Positions 44,825-53,634 are shown, counted from the first letter of the stretch. The stretch is 64,000 nt of DNA from DASUAS01 sp963809795 (GCA_963809795.1 CAWELN010000008.1:1-64000); one strand, 5' to 3'. Notes: generated from the letters alone by a model not told the origin. Numbers and translations: made by a program.

Positions 44825-45286
44825 TCACGGCGGTGACGGGCTCCCGCCGGCATCGAGGTCGCCGCTCGCGGGTGGGCCCACGGCGCCGATCGCCCGTAGG
44901 TAGCTCAGTTGGGTGTCGATGACGCCGTAGACCTGTTCCGGGAGGTAGGCCTCCCCGGTCGCGGCGCAGCGCTCGAGGATGTAGTCGACGGTCTCCGAGC
45001 CGCCGATCACGACGGTCCCCGGCGGGTACGCGGTGGAGCCGTTCGACGAGACGCCCTTGCGCTTGAAGAACTCCACCTGGAACTCGAGGATCCGACGGAC
45101 GTCGTCGGCAGTGAGCGTGGCGGCCAGGTCGTCGGGGACGTGCTCGACGACCCATGCGAGCGCGTCGTCGAGGTGGTACAACGCGGGCGGCGGTTGGTGG
45201 GCGATCCGCTTCGCCTCGCGGGTCACGAAGAACGCGGCGATGGCGATCACCATCCCGACGATCAGGAACCCGACGACCACCGCCAC
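44825..45286 (-). CDS. Membrane-anchored hypothetical protein
   Basis: 153 residues with one N-terminal hydrophobic helix (VAVVVGFLIVGMVIAIAAFF) and a soluble domain: LYHLDDALAWVVEHVPDDL, LTADDVRRILEFQVEFFKRKGV, and YILERCAATGEAYLPEQVYGVID. No family is recognised. The C-terminus is Gly/Pro-rich. GTG 45286 is the start. It stands ten bases left of the secreted hypothetical gene on the same strand, and so may be the last gene of the mau-like unit. Confidence 0.6.
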   Translation of the reverse strand: MAVVVGFLIVGMVIAIAAFFVTREAKRIAHQPPPALYHLDDALAWVVEHVPDDLAATLTADDVRRILEFQVEFFKRKGVSSNGSTAYPPGTVVIGGSETVDYILERCAATGEAYLPEQVYGVIDTQLSYLRAIGAVGPPASGDLDAGGSPSPP

Positions 45287-45296
45287 ACGCGGAACG

Positions 45297-45983
45297 TTAG
45301 GTGGCGCGGGCGGCGACCAGGTAGGTCGGGCAGAGCGTGGGCAACGGGACCGAGACCGAAGCCTGCTTCCCGGGCGCCAGTCCGTCGACGGTGAGGCGCG
45401 CCGTCGCCACCGCCACCGGATTGGTGGCCTCGCCGAAGCACATCACCGCCACCTTCGGTGACCGGGCCTTCCACGAGGGGGTGGGATTCGTCACCGTCGC
45501 GGTCATGGTCTGCGCGACCGAGCCCGTCTTCGGCGGCGACAGGGCGAGGCCACCCACGGTCAGCGCCCGCGCCGCGCGCGCCGGTCTGACCGGCGTGCTG
45601 CGGATCTTCGCCGCGATCACCGCGCCTGGTGCCACGTCGCCGGCGCGGAACTTCACCGACGCCAGCGCCAGACCCCCGGGTGCCAGCACCTGGGGGAACG
45701 CCTCCAGGCTGCGGGCCTTCACCACCGTCCCGCCGTCCCTCGAGGTCGCGGTCAACGTGACGAGGTCGACGCGTGCCGTCTTGGTCGAACCATTCCGGAT
45801 GAGCACCGCCACCCGGTCGTCGACCGGGGAACCGAGTGCTGCGGCGCCCACCGTTCCGCTCGGCGCCGCGACCGTCGGCGAGACGTTGCCGACCGGGTTG
45901 CCGACCGTCTGTGCGAACGCCGGACCGGCCGCGGCCAGGAGACTCGCAGCGACCCAGCCGACGAGGACGGCGCGCGCGATCAC
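45297..45983 (-). CDS. Secreted hypothetical protein
   Basis: 228-residue exported protein with a signal peptide (VIARAVLVGWVAASLLAAAG, cleavage near AFAQ). The mature part looks like two immunoglobulin-like beta-sandwich repeats: VAVLIRNGSTKTARVDLV ... VKFRAGD and TMTATVTNPTP ... VKARSPKVAVMCFGE. No enzyme motif. GTG 45983 lies four bases after the stop of the MauA-propeller gene, which makes it part of the same operon; a partner or stabiliser of that protein is a reasonable guess. Confidence 0.65.
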   Translation of the reverse strand: MIARAVLVGWVAASLLAAAGPAFAQTVGNPVGNVSPTVAAPSGTVGAAALGSPVDDRVAVLIRNGSTKTARVDLVTLTATSRDGGTVVKARSLEAFPQVLAPGGLALASVKFRAGDVAPGAVIAAKIRSTPVRPARAARALTVGGLALSPPKTGSVAQTMTATVTNPTPSWKARSPKVAVMCFGEATNPVAVATARLTVDGLAPGKQASVSVPLPTLCPTYLVAARAT

Positions 45984-45987
45984 GCGC

Positions 45988-47593
45988 TCAACGGCCTCCG
46001 CGCACCGGCGCGGACGAGCCTCCGAGCGACTGCCATCCGGTCGGGCTTCCGGCGACGAGGCGCTGGACGTAGAGCGCGCTGTCCCCACCACGAACGAACA
46101 CGTAGACGCCCGTCGAGTCGGAGATCGCCACTGGCGACGCGGTGGCTGCACCACCGAGGGCCTGCCATCCCGACCACGCCCCTCCGGTACGACGCTGGTA
46201 GTAGACGCTTCCGTCGTTCCCACGAACGAAGACGTAGACGCCCGAGGCGTCGCTGGCCGCGGCCGGGTCGGAAGCGATCCCGCCGCCGAGGCTCGTTGAC
46301 GGGGTCCAGGCCCCACCGGAGAGGCGTTGGTAGTACAACGCACCGTCGAGGCCGCGGACGAACAGATGGATTCCCTCGGCGTCCGCGGTCGCCGCGGGAT
46401 CGGATGTCGCCGCGCCCCCGAGGCCGCGCCAACCAGAGGCCGAACTGCCGCTGAACTGCTGGTAGTAGAGCGACGTGTCACCACCCCGTAGGAAGGCGTA
46501 GACACCAGACGGGTCCGCCACCGCGACCGGATCGGAGCTCGCGAGGCCTCCGAGGCTGGTGAACCCCGTCCACACGCCACCGGTGTTGCTGTTCAGCCAG
46601 ATCCCGTCGTCCGAACCGCGTACGAAGACACGAATCGTCGAGCCGTCACTCGCGGCAGCGGGGTCGGAGACGACGTTGCCGTGGAGCGACTGCCAACCGG
46701 ACCAGGGCCCGGTGCCGCTCCGGCGCTGGACCCAGATGCTGTAGTCGGTGCCGCGTCCGAACACATAGAGGTCCGAGCCGATCGTCGCCGTCGACAGACC
46801 GGAGTTGATCGCCTGCCCGATCGACCCGAACGGACCCCACGATCCCCCGGTGAGCTCGCGGTAGCTGACGGTGAAGTCGGCATTGCGCACGAAGACCGCC
46901 AGCGCGCCGGACGTCTGTGCGGCGGCCGCGCCGGTGGACGGGAGGACGGCGGCGCTCACGAATGGTGGAGGTGGAGGCGTGCAGCCGTGCGCGGGCGCGT
47001 GCTCGGCGGTGGAGTTGTCGACCGCGAGCGCGGTGGTGCACGCCAGCGACGCGTCGGCGTACGGCGGCGTGCACGTGACCACCCGGCACGCGATGGGGCC
47101 GGTGATGCCGATCTCCTGGTGGCACTGCCCGTACCGGAAGTAGTTGCAGTACACGCGGCGCGTGCTGCAGTCGCCACCGCAGCGGCATTCGGTGCAGCCG
47201 GCGCAGAAGCCGTTCCCGAGGTTGGGCCCGCAGCAGTTCTCCATGCAGTCGATGTAGTAGCGGGTGCCGTTGCAGAAGCTGGAGAAGTCGGCGCGCCACC
47301 AACCACCGGCGAAGCTGCCGGGCGGGCACGCGTTCAGGCCGTTGTTGATCGTGCAGCAGAACTCGGTGTAGCCGTCGGTGCAGAGGCCGCCCGCGCAGTC
47401 GGTGATGTGGTTGAACGGCGAACCCGGTTGCGTGGCCGGGCGCGCACCCGGCGACCGCGACCGCGGACCCGACCATGGCCGAGCCGAGGAGGAACCCGCG
47501 CCGGCTCGACTTCTTCTCCAGCAAGCCTGCGGTCTTGTTGACCAGCCAGTTGGTGAACGCGATGCCCTTGCTCGGGCCCGCCGGCGTGCTCAC
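45988..47593 (-). CDS. Tat-exported MauA-like Cys-rich domain fused to seven-repeat beta-propeller (one frameshift)
   Basis: Exported protein of ~535 residues. The N-terminus has a twin-arginine signal (KKSSRRGFLLG, Arg 31-32, then a hydrophobic stretch). After a one-base slip near 47422-47432 comes a region with ~18 Cys in ~110 residues: FCCTINNGLNACPPGSF, WWRADFSSFC, DCMENCCGPN, VYCNYFRYGQC. This fits methylamine dehydrogenase light chain (MauA), which has six disulfides and a Tat-type signal. MauA's first cofactor Trp aligns with the WW pair; the second (W before Cys) appears as Tyr in VYC. A Pro linker then leads, in the same frame, to seven FVRGxDGxxY repeats. GTG 47593 overlaps the mauE-like stop. 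Confidence 0.75.
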
Positions 47594-48129
47594 GCCGCGA
47601 CCTCCCGGACCGCGGCCATGGTCTTGGGGAGCGACGTGAACGCGAGGTACACCAGCGAGAGTCCGATCACGACGAGGAACAGGAACGGGATGCCGAGCAG
47701 CGGTTGGTCGGCGAGCACGTCGGGCAGGGCGACGTTCCCCACCACCGCGGCGGCGACGGCCACGAGCGCGAACGCGGCGTCGACGACCACGTGCACCGCG
47801 CTCGGCGGCGTGTCGACCTTGCCGAAGCACCCGCACGAGCTGATCGGCGCGTCGGCCCGGAGGGCGACGACGACGAAGCCGGCGAACAGCGCGTAGGACG
47901 CCGCCACCAGGGCCGCGAACACCACGCCGCCGGTGACGAGCGCGCCGACGCCGATGACGACCTCGGCTGCGCCGCCGGCCCGGACGAGGATGCGGGCGGG
48001 GACACCGGGGACGCGCACCCCGACCGCGGTGAGCGCGTGCGCGGTGTCGAGCGGGCGCAGCGCCTTGTGCGCACCACCGAAGGCGAGCAGTGCCGCCGCG
48101 ATCGTGAACGGCCCGGCCAGCACGCTCAC
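47590..48129 (-). CDS. MauE/DoxX-like membrane protein
   Basis: 179-residue membrane protein with four or five helices, resembling MauE, which helps form the disulfides of MauA. The N-terminus FTIAAALLAFGGAHKAL, then VLVRAGGAAEVVIGV-type helix and the cysteine pair in PISSCGCFGK fit the MauE/vitamin-K-like disulfide-exchange group. GTG 48129 overlaps the previous stop and its own stop overlaps the MauA-propeller start (GTGA each time). It probably works with the MauD-like thioredoxin encoded two genes upstream. Confidence 0.75.
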   Translation of the reverse strand: MSVLAGPFTIAAALLAFGGAHKALRPLDTAHALTAVGVRVPGVPARILVRAGGAAEVVIGVGALVTGGVVFAALVAASYALFAGFVVVALRADAPISSCGCFGKVDTPPSAVHVVVDAAFALVAVAAAVVGNVALPDVLADQPLLGIPFLFLVVIGLSLVYLAFTSLPKTMAAVREVAA

Positions 48130-48752
48130 GGGACGCTCGTGGTGGTGGGGGGCTCGGTCGAGGGCGCCTCGGTGACCGGCGGTTCCGTGGTCGGCACCTC
48201 GGTCGAGGCGGTCGGGGGCTCGGTCGTCGTGGTGGTCGACGGGGCACCGCCGGGCGCGACCGACTCGATGGTCATCGTGGCCAGGACCTGGTTGACGCGC
48301 GGCACGAGCTGCTGCCGGCCGGCGAAGGCACCGAGGACGACGTAGAGGCAGAAGGCGCGGTCCTGGTCGTGGAAGAACTTCTGCACCCCGGCCTGCCCAC
48401 GGATCGTCCGCTGCAGCACGTTCGGGTTGAAGTCGTCGGGGTCGAGGGACGTCGGCAGGCCCTGGGCGGCGAACAGCGGCTGGGTGGCGCTCCCGGCGTC
48501 GTACTCGAAGAGGACGATCAGCACGTCGTCACGGCCGAGGTCCTCGACCGCACCACTGGCGAAGTCCCCGGTGCCCGCGGGCAGCGGGATGGTGGCGACG
48601 TGCACCACCGCGTTGGTCGTCTCCCCCGCAGCGGCGGGCGCGCCGTCGGCCGCGGCCGCGCCGACCTCGCCGGCGAGCGGCCGCTTGAACACCCGGCCTT
48701 CCCAGCCCGCGGGCAGGGTGACGCCGATGCCGTGCGCGGCAAGCTCCGTCAC
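48126..48752 (-). CDS. Hypothetical protein in the mau-like operon
   Basis: 208 residues, unknown family. GIGVTLPAGWEGRVFKRP, VVHVATIPLPAGTGDF, VLIVLFEYDAGSATQPLF, GVQKFFHDQDRAFCLYVVLGAF and a Thr/Pro/Glu-rich C-terminal tail of ~40 residues. No signal peptide or membrane helix is clear, though the tail looks extracellular. It lies between the MauD-like and MauE-like genes with four-base overlaps on both sides, so it is made with them. Confidence 0.65.
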   Translation of the reverse strand: MTELAAHGIGVTLPAGWEGRVFKRPLAGEVGAAAADGAPAAAGETTNAVVHVATIPLPAGTGDFASGAVEDLGRDDVLIVLFEYDAGSATQPLFAAQGLPTSLDPDDFNPNVLQRTIRGQAGVQKFFHDQDRAFCLYVVLGAFAGRQQLVPRVNQVLATMTIESVAPGGAPSTTTTTEPPTASTEVPTTEPPVTEAPSTEPPTTTSVP

Positions 48753-49537
48753 GACGGCTCACCCGGCTCGGCCGGGTCGACGGTCGGGAGCGTGTAGAGG
48801 CTCGGGTCGCCGGGCCGGATGCCCGCGGCCAACAGGTCGCGGTCGGCGCGCGCTTCCCGCTCGACGTCGGCGCGCGGCTTGCCGACGCGACCCGCTTTGA
48901 GCCGGCCCTGGCGGTCGAGCATGCCGGCGTCGTCGAGCGCGGTGTGGAGCAACGACTGCACCTGGGCCCACTCGTTGGCCGCGCCCTCACCGATGACCTC
49001 ACCGGAGGCGCCGTCGACGAGCACGAAGAACGGCGCGACGGGCACGTCGTAGGCGGCCCACGCCGCGCTCGACATCACCGTCGGGATCGCGTCCGGCATC
49101 AGGCGGCGGATGGTCGCCACGCTCTCCTCCCCCGCGTCCTTGCTCACGCAGACCAGCCGCGCCTCACCCGGGACCTCGAGCGGTCCGCCGTCGCGGAACA
49201 CGTCCCAGAACGCCAGGCACGAACCGCACCCGCTCGACAGGAACGCGAGCAGCGTCAGGTGCTTGGCCCCGACGATCGCGATGCTCACCGCATCGTGCTC
49301 AGGTGTGGTGCCGACGACGTCGACCGCCGAGCGTGAAGGTCGCTTCGGCACCTCCGCCGACCGCACGACCGGCGTGCCCACCGTGGTGGTGAGGGCGTCG
49401 TCGGCGCGCGCGGGATCGAGGTTCACGCCGAGCTGGTGCAGCGCCCGCAGGATCTCGGCGTGGCTGCGCAACAACCCGGCGACGAGCAGGCCCAACAGTG
49501 CGAGCACGACGGCGAGCAGCGTGACCAGGACCGCCAT
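48749..49537 (-). CDS. MauD-like membrane-anchored thioredoxin
   Basis: 262-residue protein with an N-terminal membrane helix (VLVTLLAVVLALLGLLVAGL) and an outside thioredoxin fold. The redox motif is LAFLSSGCGSCLAFWDVF (CGSC, as in MauD-type proteins), with the cis-Pro loop VPVAPFFVLVD. MauD keeps MauA cysteines from mispairing. ATG 49537 is clear, and the stop overlaps the next GTG. It is the first gene of the unit MauD-hypothetical-MauE-MauA/propeller-secreted protein, all leftward. Confidence 0.8.
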   Translation of the reverse strand: MAVLVTLLAVVLALLGLLVAGLLRSHAEILRALHQLGVNLDPARADDALTTTVGTPVVRSAEVPKRPSRSAVDVVGTTPEHDAVSIAIVGAKHLTLLAFLSSGCGSCLAFWDVFRDGGPLEVPGEARLVCVSKDAGEESVATIRRLMPDAIPTVMSSAAWAAYDVPVAPFFVLVDGASGEVIGEGAANEWAQVQSLLHTALDDAGMLDRQGRLKAGRVGKPRADVEREARADRDLLAAGIRPGDPSLYTLPTVDPAEPGEPS

Positions 49538-49678
49538 CGAATGCAGGCTAGCGAACGCTCACCGCGCGCAACTGATCAGCCTCGTCGCGGCGGCGGAGCC
49601 GAGCGGAGCCGCTCGCCAGGGAGCGAACGATCGCGAGCCGGGTATCCCGGCTCGCAGTGAGCGACCGAATGATGTCGG

Positions 49679-50809
49679 TCAGATGCCGATGCGCTGGGCG
49701 AGGAGCTCGCGGTGGTAGGTGGCGTCGCCGAGCAGGATCTCGGAGCTCTTCGCCCGCTTGAAGTAGAGATGCGCGTCGTGCTCCCAGGTGAAGCCGATGC
49801 CGCCGTGGATCTGGATGTTCTCGGCCGCGGCGTGGAAGTAGGCGTCGGAGCAGTAGGCCTTGGCCAGGCTGGCCGCGACCGGGAGCTCCTCGTTGTCCTC
49901 CGCGGCCGCCCACGCCGCGTAGTAGGCCGCCGACTTGCCCGACTCGACTTCGAGGAGCATGTCGGCACACTTGTGCTTGATCGCCTGGAACGATCCGATC
50001 GGCCGACCGAACTGGACGCGGACCTTGGCGTACTCGACCGACATCTCGAGCACCTTCTGGGCGCCGCCGACCATCTCGTTGGCCGACATCGCCGCCGCCT
50101 GGTCGAGCGTCTTCGACAGCGCGGGCCAGCCGGCTCCGGGCTCGCCGAGCGGCGTCGCGGCCACCCCGGAGAACTCGAGCTTGGCCTGCTTGCGGGTCTG
50201 GTCCATCGTCGCCAGCGGCGTGCGGGTGAGGCCGGCGGCGTCGGCGTCGACGGTGAAGAAGGAGATGCCGTCCTCACCACTCGTGCCCTCGAGCCGCGCC
50301 GCCACCACGATGAGGTTGGCGGTGTGACCGTCGATCACGAACATCTTGGTGCCGTCGAGGGTGAAGCTGTCGCCCGCGCCCTTGGCCACCATCTCGATGC
50401 CGGCCGCGTCCCACTTCCCGTTCGGCTCGGTGAACGCCAGCGCGGCGATGGTCTCCCCCGACGCGATGCCGGGCAGCAGCTTGCCCTGCTGGTCGGGCGT
50501 GCCGGCGTTCATGATCGCGTCGGCGGCGAGCACCACGGTGGAGAAGTACGGGGCGGCGAGCAGCACCCGTCCCATCTCCTCGAGGACGATGCCGAGCTCG
50601 ACGAAGGTGAAGCCCTGGCCGCCGTACTCCTCGGGGATGTGGAGGCTCTGGAGGCCGAGCTCGTTGGCCATCTGGCTCCACACCGCGGGGTCGTAGCCCT
50701 CGGTGGTCTCCATGAGACGCCGGACCTCGGTCGACGGCGACTTCGCCTCGAGGAAGCGACGGACGGCGTCGCGCAGCTGCTCCTGCTCGTCGGAGAAGGC
50801 GAAGTTCAC
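49679..50809 (-). CDS. Acyl-CoA dehydrogenase
   Basis: FAD enzyme that oxidises acyl-CoA thioesters at the alpha-beta bond, 376 residues. N-terminal NFAFSDEQEQLRDAVRRFL, IPEEYGGQGFTFVELGIVLEEMG, ALAFTEPNGKWD, FVIDGHTANLIVV, VQFGRPIGSFQAIKHKCADM, and QIHGGIGFTWEHDAHLYFKRA are typical; the Glu in TWEHD matches a conserved catalytic-type position. GTG 50809 is chosen at the family start. It is monocistronic and divergent from the MBL hydrolase gene. The chain-length preference cannot be read. Confidence 0.9.
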   Translation of the reverse strand: MNFAFSDEQEQLRDAVRRFLEAKSPSTEVRRLMETTEGYDPAVWSQMANELGLQSLHIPEEYGGQGFTFVELGIVLEEMGRVLLAAPYFSTVVLAADAIMNAGTPDQQGKLLPGIASGETIAALAFTEPNGKWDAAGIEMVAKGAGDSFTLDGTKMFVIDGHTANLIVVAARLEGTSGEDGISFFTVDADAAGLTRTPLATMDQTRKQAKLEFSGVAATPLGEPGAGWPALSKTLDQAAAMSANEMVGGAQKVLEMSVEYAKVRVQFGRPIGSFQAIKHKCADMLLEVESGKSAAYYAAWAAAEDNEELPVAASLAKAYCSDAYFHAAAENIQIHGGIGFTWEHDAHLYFKRAKSSEILLGDATYHRELLAQRIGI

Positions 50810-50920
50810 GATTGGGGCCCCCGGTGTGCTCAAGGTGGATGCTGCGCGAACGCTACCGGACCGCACGACCGGCGAGCCAGGCCCGGCGTCTCCCGGAACC
50901 GCCCCGGGTAACCTTGGACC

Positions 50921-51532
50921 ATGCCGCGCCCCGCGCACTACGAGACCCCGACCGTGCGGATCGAGAAGCTCATCGTCGGTCCGTTCGAGAACAACGTCTT
51001 CGTCCTGCGCTGCAAGGGCACCGGTGAGGCCGTCATCATCGACGCCGCCAACGAGCACGAGCTCCTGCTCGAGGTCAGCCGGGCCACCGGCGTGCGGCGG
51101 GTGCTCACCACCCACGGGCACTGGGACCACATCCAGGCGGTCGAGGCGGTGCGCAACGCCGGGATCGACGTGGGGATCGCGCCGGACGACGCCTCGATGC
51201 TCCCTGCGTACGACTTCGTCATCCCCGACGACGAGGTGATCGCGGTGGGCGACCTCCGCCTGCGGACCATCCACAACCCCGGCCACACCCCCGGCTCCAC
51301 CTCGTTCCTGCTCGAGGGCCACCCGATCCTGTTCAGCGGCGACACCCTCTTCCCGGGCGGCGCGGGGAACACGTCGTTGCCCGGCGGCGACTTCGAGCAG
51401 ATCATCGAGTCGATCGACCGCCGGCTCTTCACCCTGCCCGCCGACCTGCTGGTCCTGCCCGGCCACGGGCTCGACACCACGATCGGGACCGAGAGGCCGC
51501 ACCTGCAGGAGTGGGTCGACCGCGGCTGGTGA
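50921..51532 (+). CDS. MBL-fold hydrolase (glyoxalase II-like)
   Basis: 203-residue metallo-beta-lactamase-fold protein. Metal motif THGHWDHIQA (HxHxDH), then NPGHTPGSTSFLLEG, FSGDTLFPGGAG (the bridging Asp), and LPGHGLDTT with the last His. The short length matches single-domain glyoxalase II-like enzymes or similar thioesterases. It sits between the acyl-CoA dehydrogenase and methionine aminopeptidase genes, with 73 bp to the latter. Confidence 0.85.
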   Translation: MPRPAHYETPTVRIEKLIVGPFENNVFVLRCKGTGEAVIIDAANEHELLLEVSRATGVRRVLTTHGHWDHIQAVEAVRNAGIDVGIAPDDASMLPAYDFVIPDDEVIAVGDLRLRTIHNPGHTPGSTSFLLEGHPILFSGDTLFPGGAGNTSLPGGDFEQIIESIDRRLFTLPADLLVLPGHGLDTTIGTERPHLQEWVDRGW

Positions 51533-51605
51533 CCACCATGCACGAACACCCGTCAGTTGTCTGTCGCATGCGGGGGTGTACTGACGGATGCTCGGAGGGG
51601 TGACG

Positions 51606-52514
51606 ATGCTGCACGCGAACGACGACTGCTGGTGCGGCAGCGGCAAGAAGTACAAGCGCTGCCATCGCGCGACGCTCCTGCGGGCGGGTGTGGTCGGACC
51701 CGAACGCGCGGTGCCGCCGGAGATCCGGCGGCCCGACTACGTCGAGACGGGTACGCCGGTCCGGTCGACCGAGTCGGCGGTGAAGTCGCCCGAGGTGATC
51801 GCGCGGATGCGCGCGGCCGGGGAGATCGCGCGCGACGTGCTCGCCGAGACCGGCGCCGCGGTCGCGGTCGGGATCACCACCGACGAGCTCGACCGCGTCG
51901 CGCACGAGGCCCACGTGAGGCGCGGGGTCTACCCGAGCCCGCTGCGGTACCGCGGGTTCCCGAAGTCGGTGTGCACGTCGGTCAACGAGGTCATCTGCCA
52001 CGGCATCCCGGACGACCGCGCCCTGGTCGACGGCGACATCGTGAACCTCGACATCACGGTCTACGTCGACGGCGTCCACGGCGACACCAACGCGACGTTC
52101 TGCGTGGGGCGCGTCGACCCGGAGTCCCGCCGCCTGGTGAAGGTCACCGAGGAGTGCCTGGACCTGGGCATCGAGGCCGTACGCCCGGGCGCAATGCTCT
52201 CCGACATCGGGCGCGCCATCGAGACCCACGCCCACGACGCCGGCTTCTTCGTGGTGCGGGCGTTCGTCGGACACGGGATCGGCGAGGTGTTCCACGGGCC
52301 GCCCCAGGTGCCGCACTACTACGAGCGCGCCGCCTCGACCGTCCTGGAGCCGGGCATGGTCTTCACCATCGAGCCCATGATCACCATGGGGAGCGTGCAG
52401 CCGGTGATCTGGCCCGACGGTTGGACCGCGGCGACGTCGGACGGCTCCCGCACCGCGCAGTTCGAGCACACCGTGCTCGTCACCGACACCGGTGTCGACG
52501 TGCTCACCCGTTGA
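51606..52514 (+). CDS. map: Methionine aminopeptidase with N-terminal SEC-C zinc motif
   Basis: Removes N-terminal methionine from new proteins. The first ~20 residues contain a SEC-C zinc motif (CWCGSGKKYKRCHRA) also seen on MapB/MapIc-type enzymes. The M24A domain shows all metal ligands: Asp in NLDITVYVDGVHGDTN (two), His in FVGHGIGEVFHG, Glu in FTIEPMI, and Glu in QFEHTVLV. ATG 51606 follows GGAGGGG with good spacing; 51588 is a weaker start. It is 302 residues long and monocistronic, converging with a GT4 gene at its end. Confidence 0.92.
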   Translation: MLHANDDCWCGSGKKYKRCHRATLLRAGVVGPERAVPPEIRRPDYVETGTPVRSTESAVKSPEVIARMRAAGEIARDVLAETGAAVAVGITTDELDRVAHEAHVRRGVYPSPLRYRGFPKSVCTSVNEVICHGIPDDRALVDGDIVNLDITVYVDGVHGDTNATFCVGRVDPESRRLVKVTEECLDLGIEAVRPGAMLSDIGRAIETHAHDAGFFVVRAFVGHGIGEVFHGPPQVPHYYERAASTVLEPGMVFTIEPMITMGSVQPVIWPDGWTAATSDGSRTAQFEHTVLVTDTGVDVLTR

Positions 52515-53634
52515 GCGCCTCCCGGTAGACGGCCACCGTCTCGCGCGCGCAGCGAGCCCAGGAGTAGCGCCCGACCCGTTCCGTCCCGGCCGCCACCAGG
52601 CGACCGCGGGCGGCGTCGTCGGTGAGGAGGGCGCGGATGGCGTCGGCCCACCCGTCGACGTCGTCGGGGCGCACGAAGCGCGCCGCGTCGCCGGCGACCT
52701 CGCGCAGCGCCGGGATGTCGGCGGACACCACCGCGGTGCCCTGCGCCATCGCCTCGACCACCGGGATGCCGAACCCCTCGTGCCGGCTCGGGAACGCGAA
52801 CAGGTCGGCACCGGCGAAGAGCGCGAACAGGTGCTCGCGCCCGACCGGCCCGAGCAGGCGCACCCGGTCACCCAGCGCCTGCGCGGCGAGGGAGTCACCG
52901 TCGTCGGGTTTCCATCCCGGTGGGCCGGCCAGCACGAGTCGGTGCGGCACCGTGCCGGGGTCGAGCCGCGCGAACGCGTCGAGCAGCACCCTCACGTTCT
53001 TGCGCGGCTGGAAGGTTCCGGCCCAGAACACGTACGGCCGGTCGTCGATCGCGTAGGCCCGGCGTGCACGTTCGACGTCGGCGTCGCTGGCGGGCTCGAG
53101 ATCGACCCCGTTGGGGACGACGCGGATCCGCTCCCGGGGGATCGGCGTGTGCGTCGCGATCTCGTCGGCGCTGAACTCCGACACTGCGATCACCAGACGG
53201 GCGCGCCGCGCCGCGGCGGCGAAGCCCTGACGGTGGAACGTGACCCCCCGGCGGGTGAACGCCTCCGGCATCACGAGCGGCGCGGCATCGTGCACGGTGA
53301 CGACCAGGGGCACGCGGGCGGTCGGCGGGACGGCCGGGGACGGCGCGTGCACGAGGTCGACCGGCGCGACCCGCCGGACGGGGCCGGCGACGCCGAGCAC
53401 GTGCCAGGCGTCGTACAGCACGGCCGCGGGCAGTGGGAGGATCACCGGCGTCACGTCGTCGAGCGCGTGCGCGTGCAGCGCCCGGTCGACATCGGCGCGG
53501 GAATGGCGGGCGGTGAACGCGGTCACGTCGACGCCGAGGCCCGGCAGTAGTCTCACCAGCTCCGCCGTGTAGCGACCGATGCCACCCGGCGCTTCGTGGA
53601 GCAGTTGTTCGACGTTGACGGCAACCCGCACCAT
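52504..53634 (-). CDS. GT4 family glycosyltransferase
   Basis: 376-residue GT-B enzyme. N-terminal VRVAVNVEQLLHEAPGGIGRYTAEL is the GT4 subgroup start; LVVTVHDAAPLVMPEAF and IAVSEFSADEI follow. The donor domain shows VFWAGTFQPRKNVRVLL, VRLLGPVGREHLFALFAGADL, FPSRHEGFGIPVVEAMAQG (EX7E) and ALREVAGDAARFV. Start is ATG 53634. It overlaps map by 11 bp (convergent) and is divergent from a second GT4. Its acceptor is unknown; PIM/LM-like or capsule glycans are possible. Confidence 0.88.
   Translation of the reverse strand: MVRVAVNVEQLLHEAPGGIGRYTAELVRLLPGLGVDVTAFTARHSRADVDRALHAHALDDVTPVILPLPAAVLYDAWHVLGVAGPVRRVAPVDLVHAPSPAVPPTARVPLVVTVHDAAPLVMPEAFTRRGVTFHRQGFAAAARRARLVIAVSEFSADEIATHTPIPRERIRVVPNGVDLEPASDADVERARRAYAIDDRPYVFWAGTFQPRKNVRVLLDAFARLDPGTVPHRLVLAGPPGWKPDDGDSLAAQALGDRVRLLGPVGREHLFALFAGADLFAFPSRHEGFGIPVVEAMAQGTAVVSADIPALREVAGDAARFVRPDDVDGWADAIRALLTDDAARGRLVAAGTERVGRYSWARCARETVAVYREALNG

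Noticed and set aside
44895..44915. A tRNA-like 5' string, GGTAGCTCAGTTGG, on the + strand
   Set aside because: No matching acceptor stem, anticodon arm or T-arm follows at the right spacing; it lies inside the C-terminal coding part of the membrane-anchored protein gene on the other strand.
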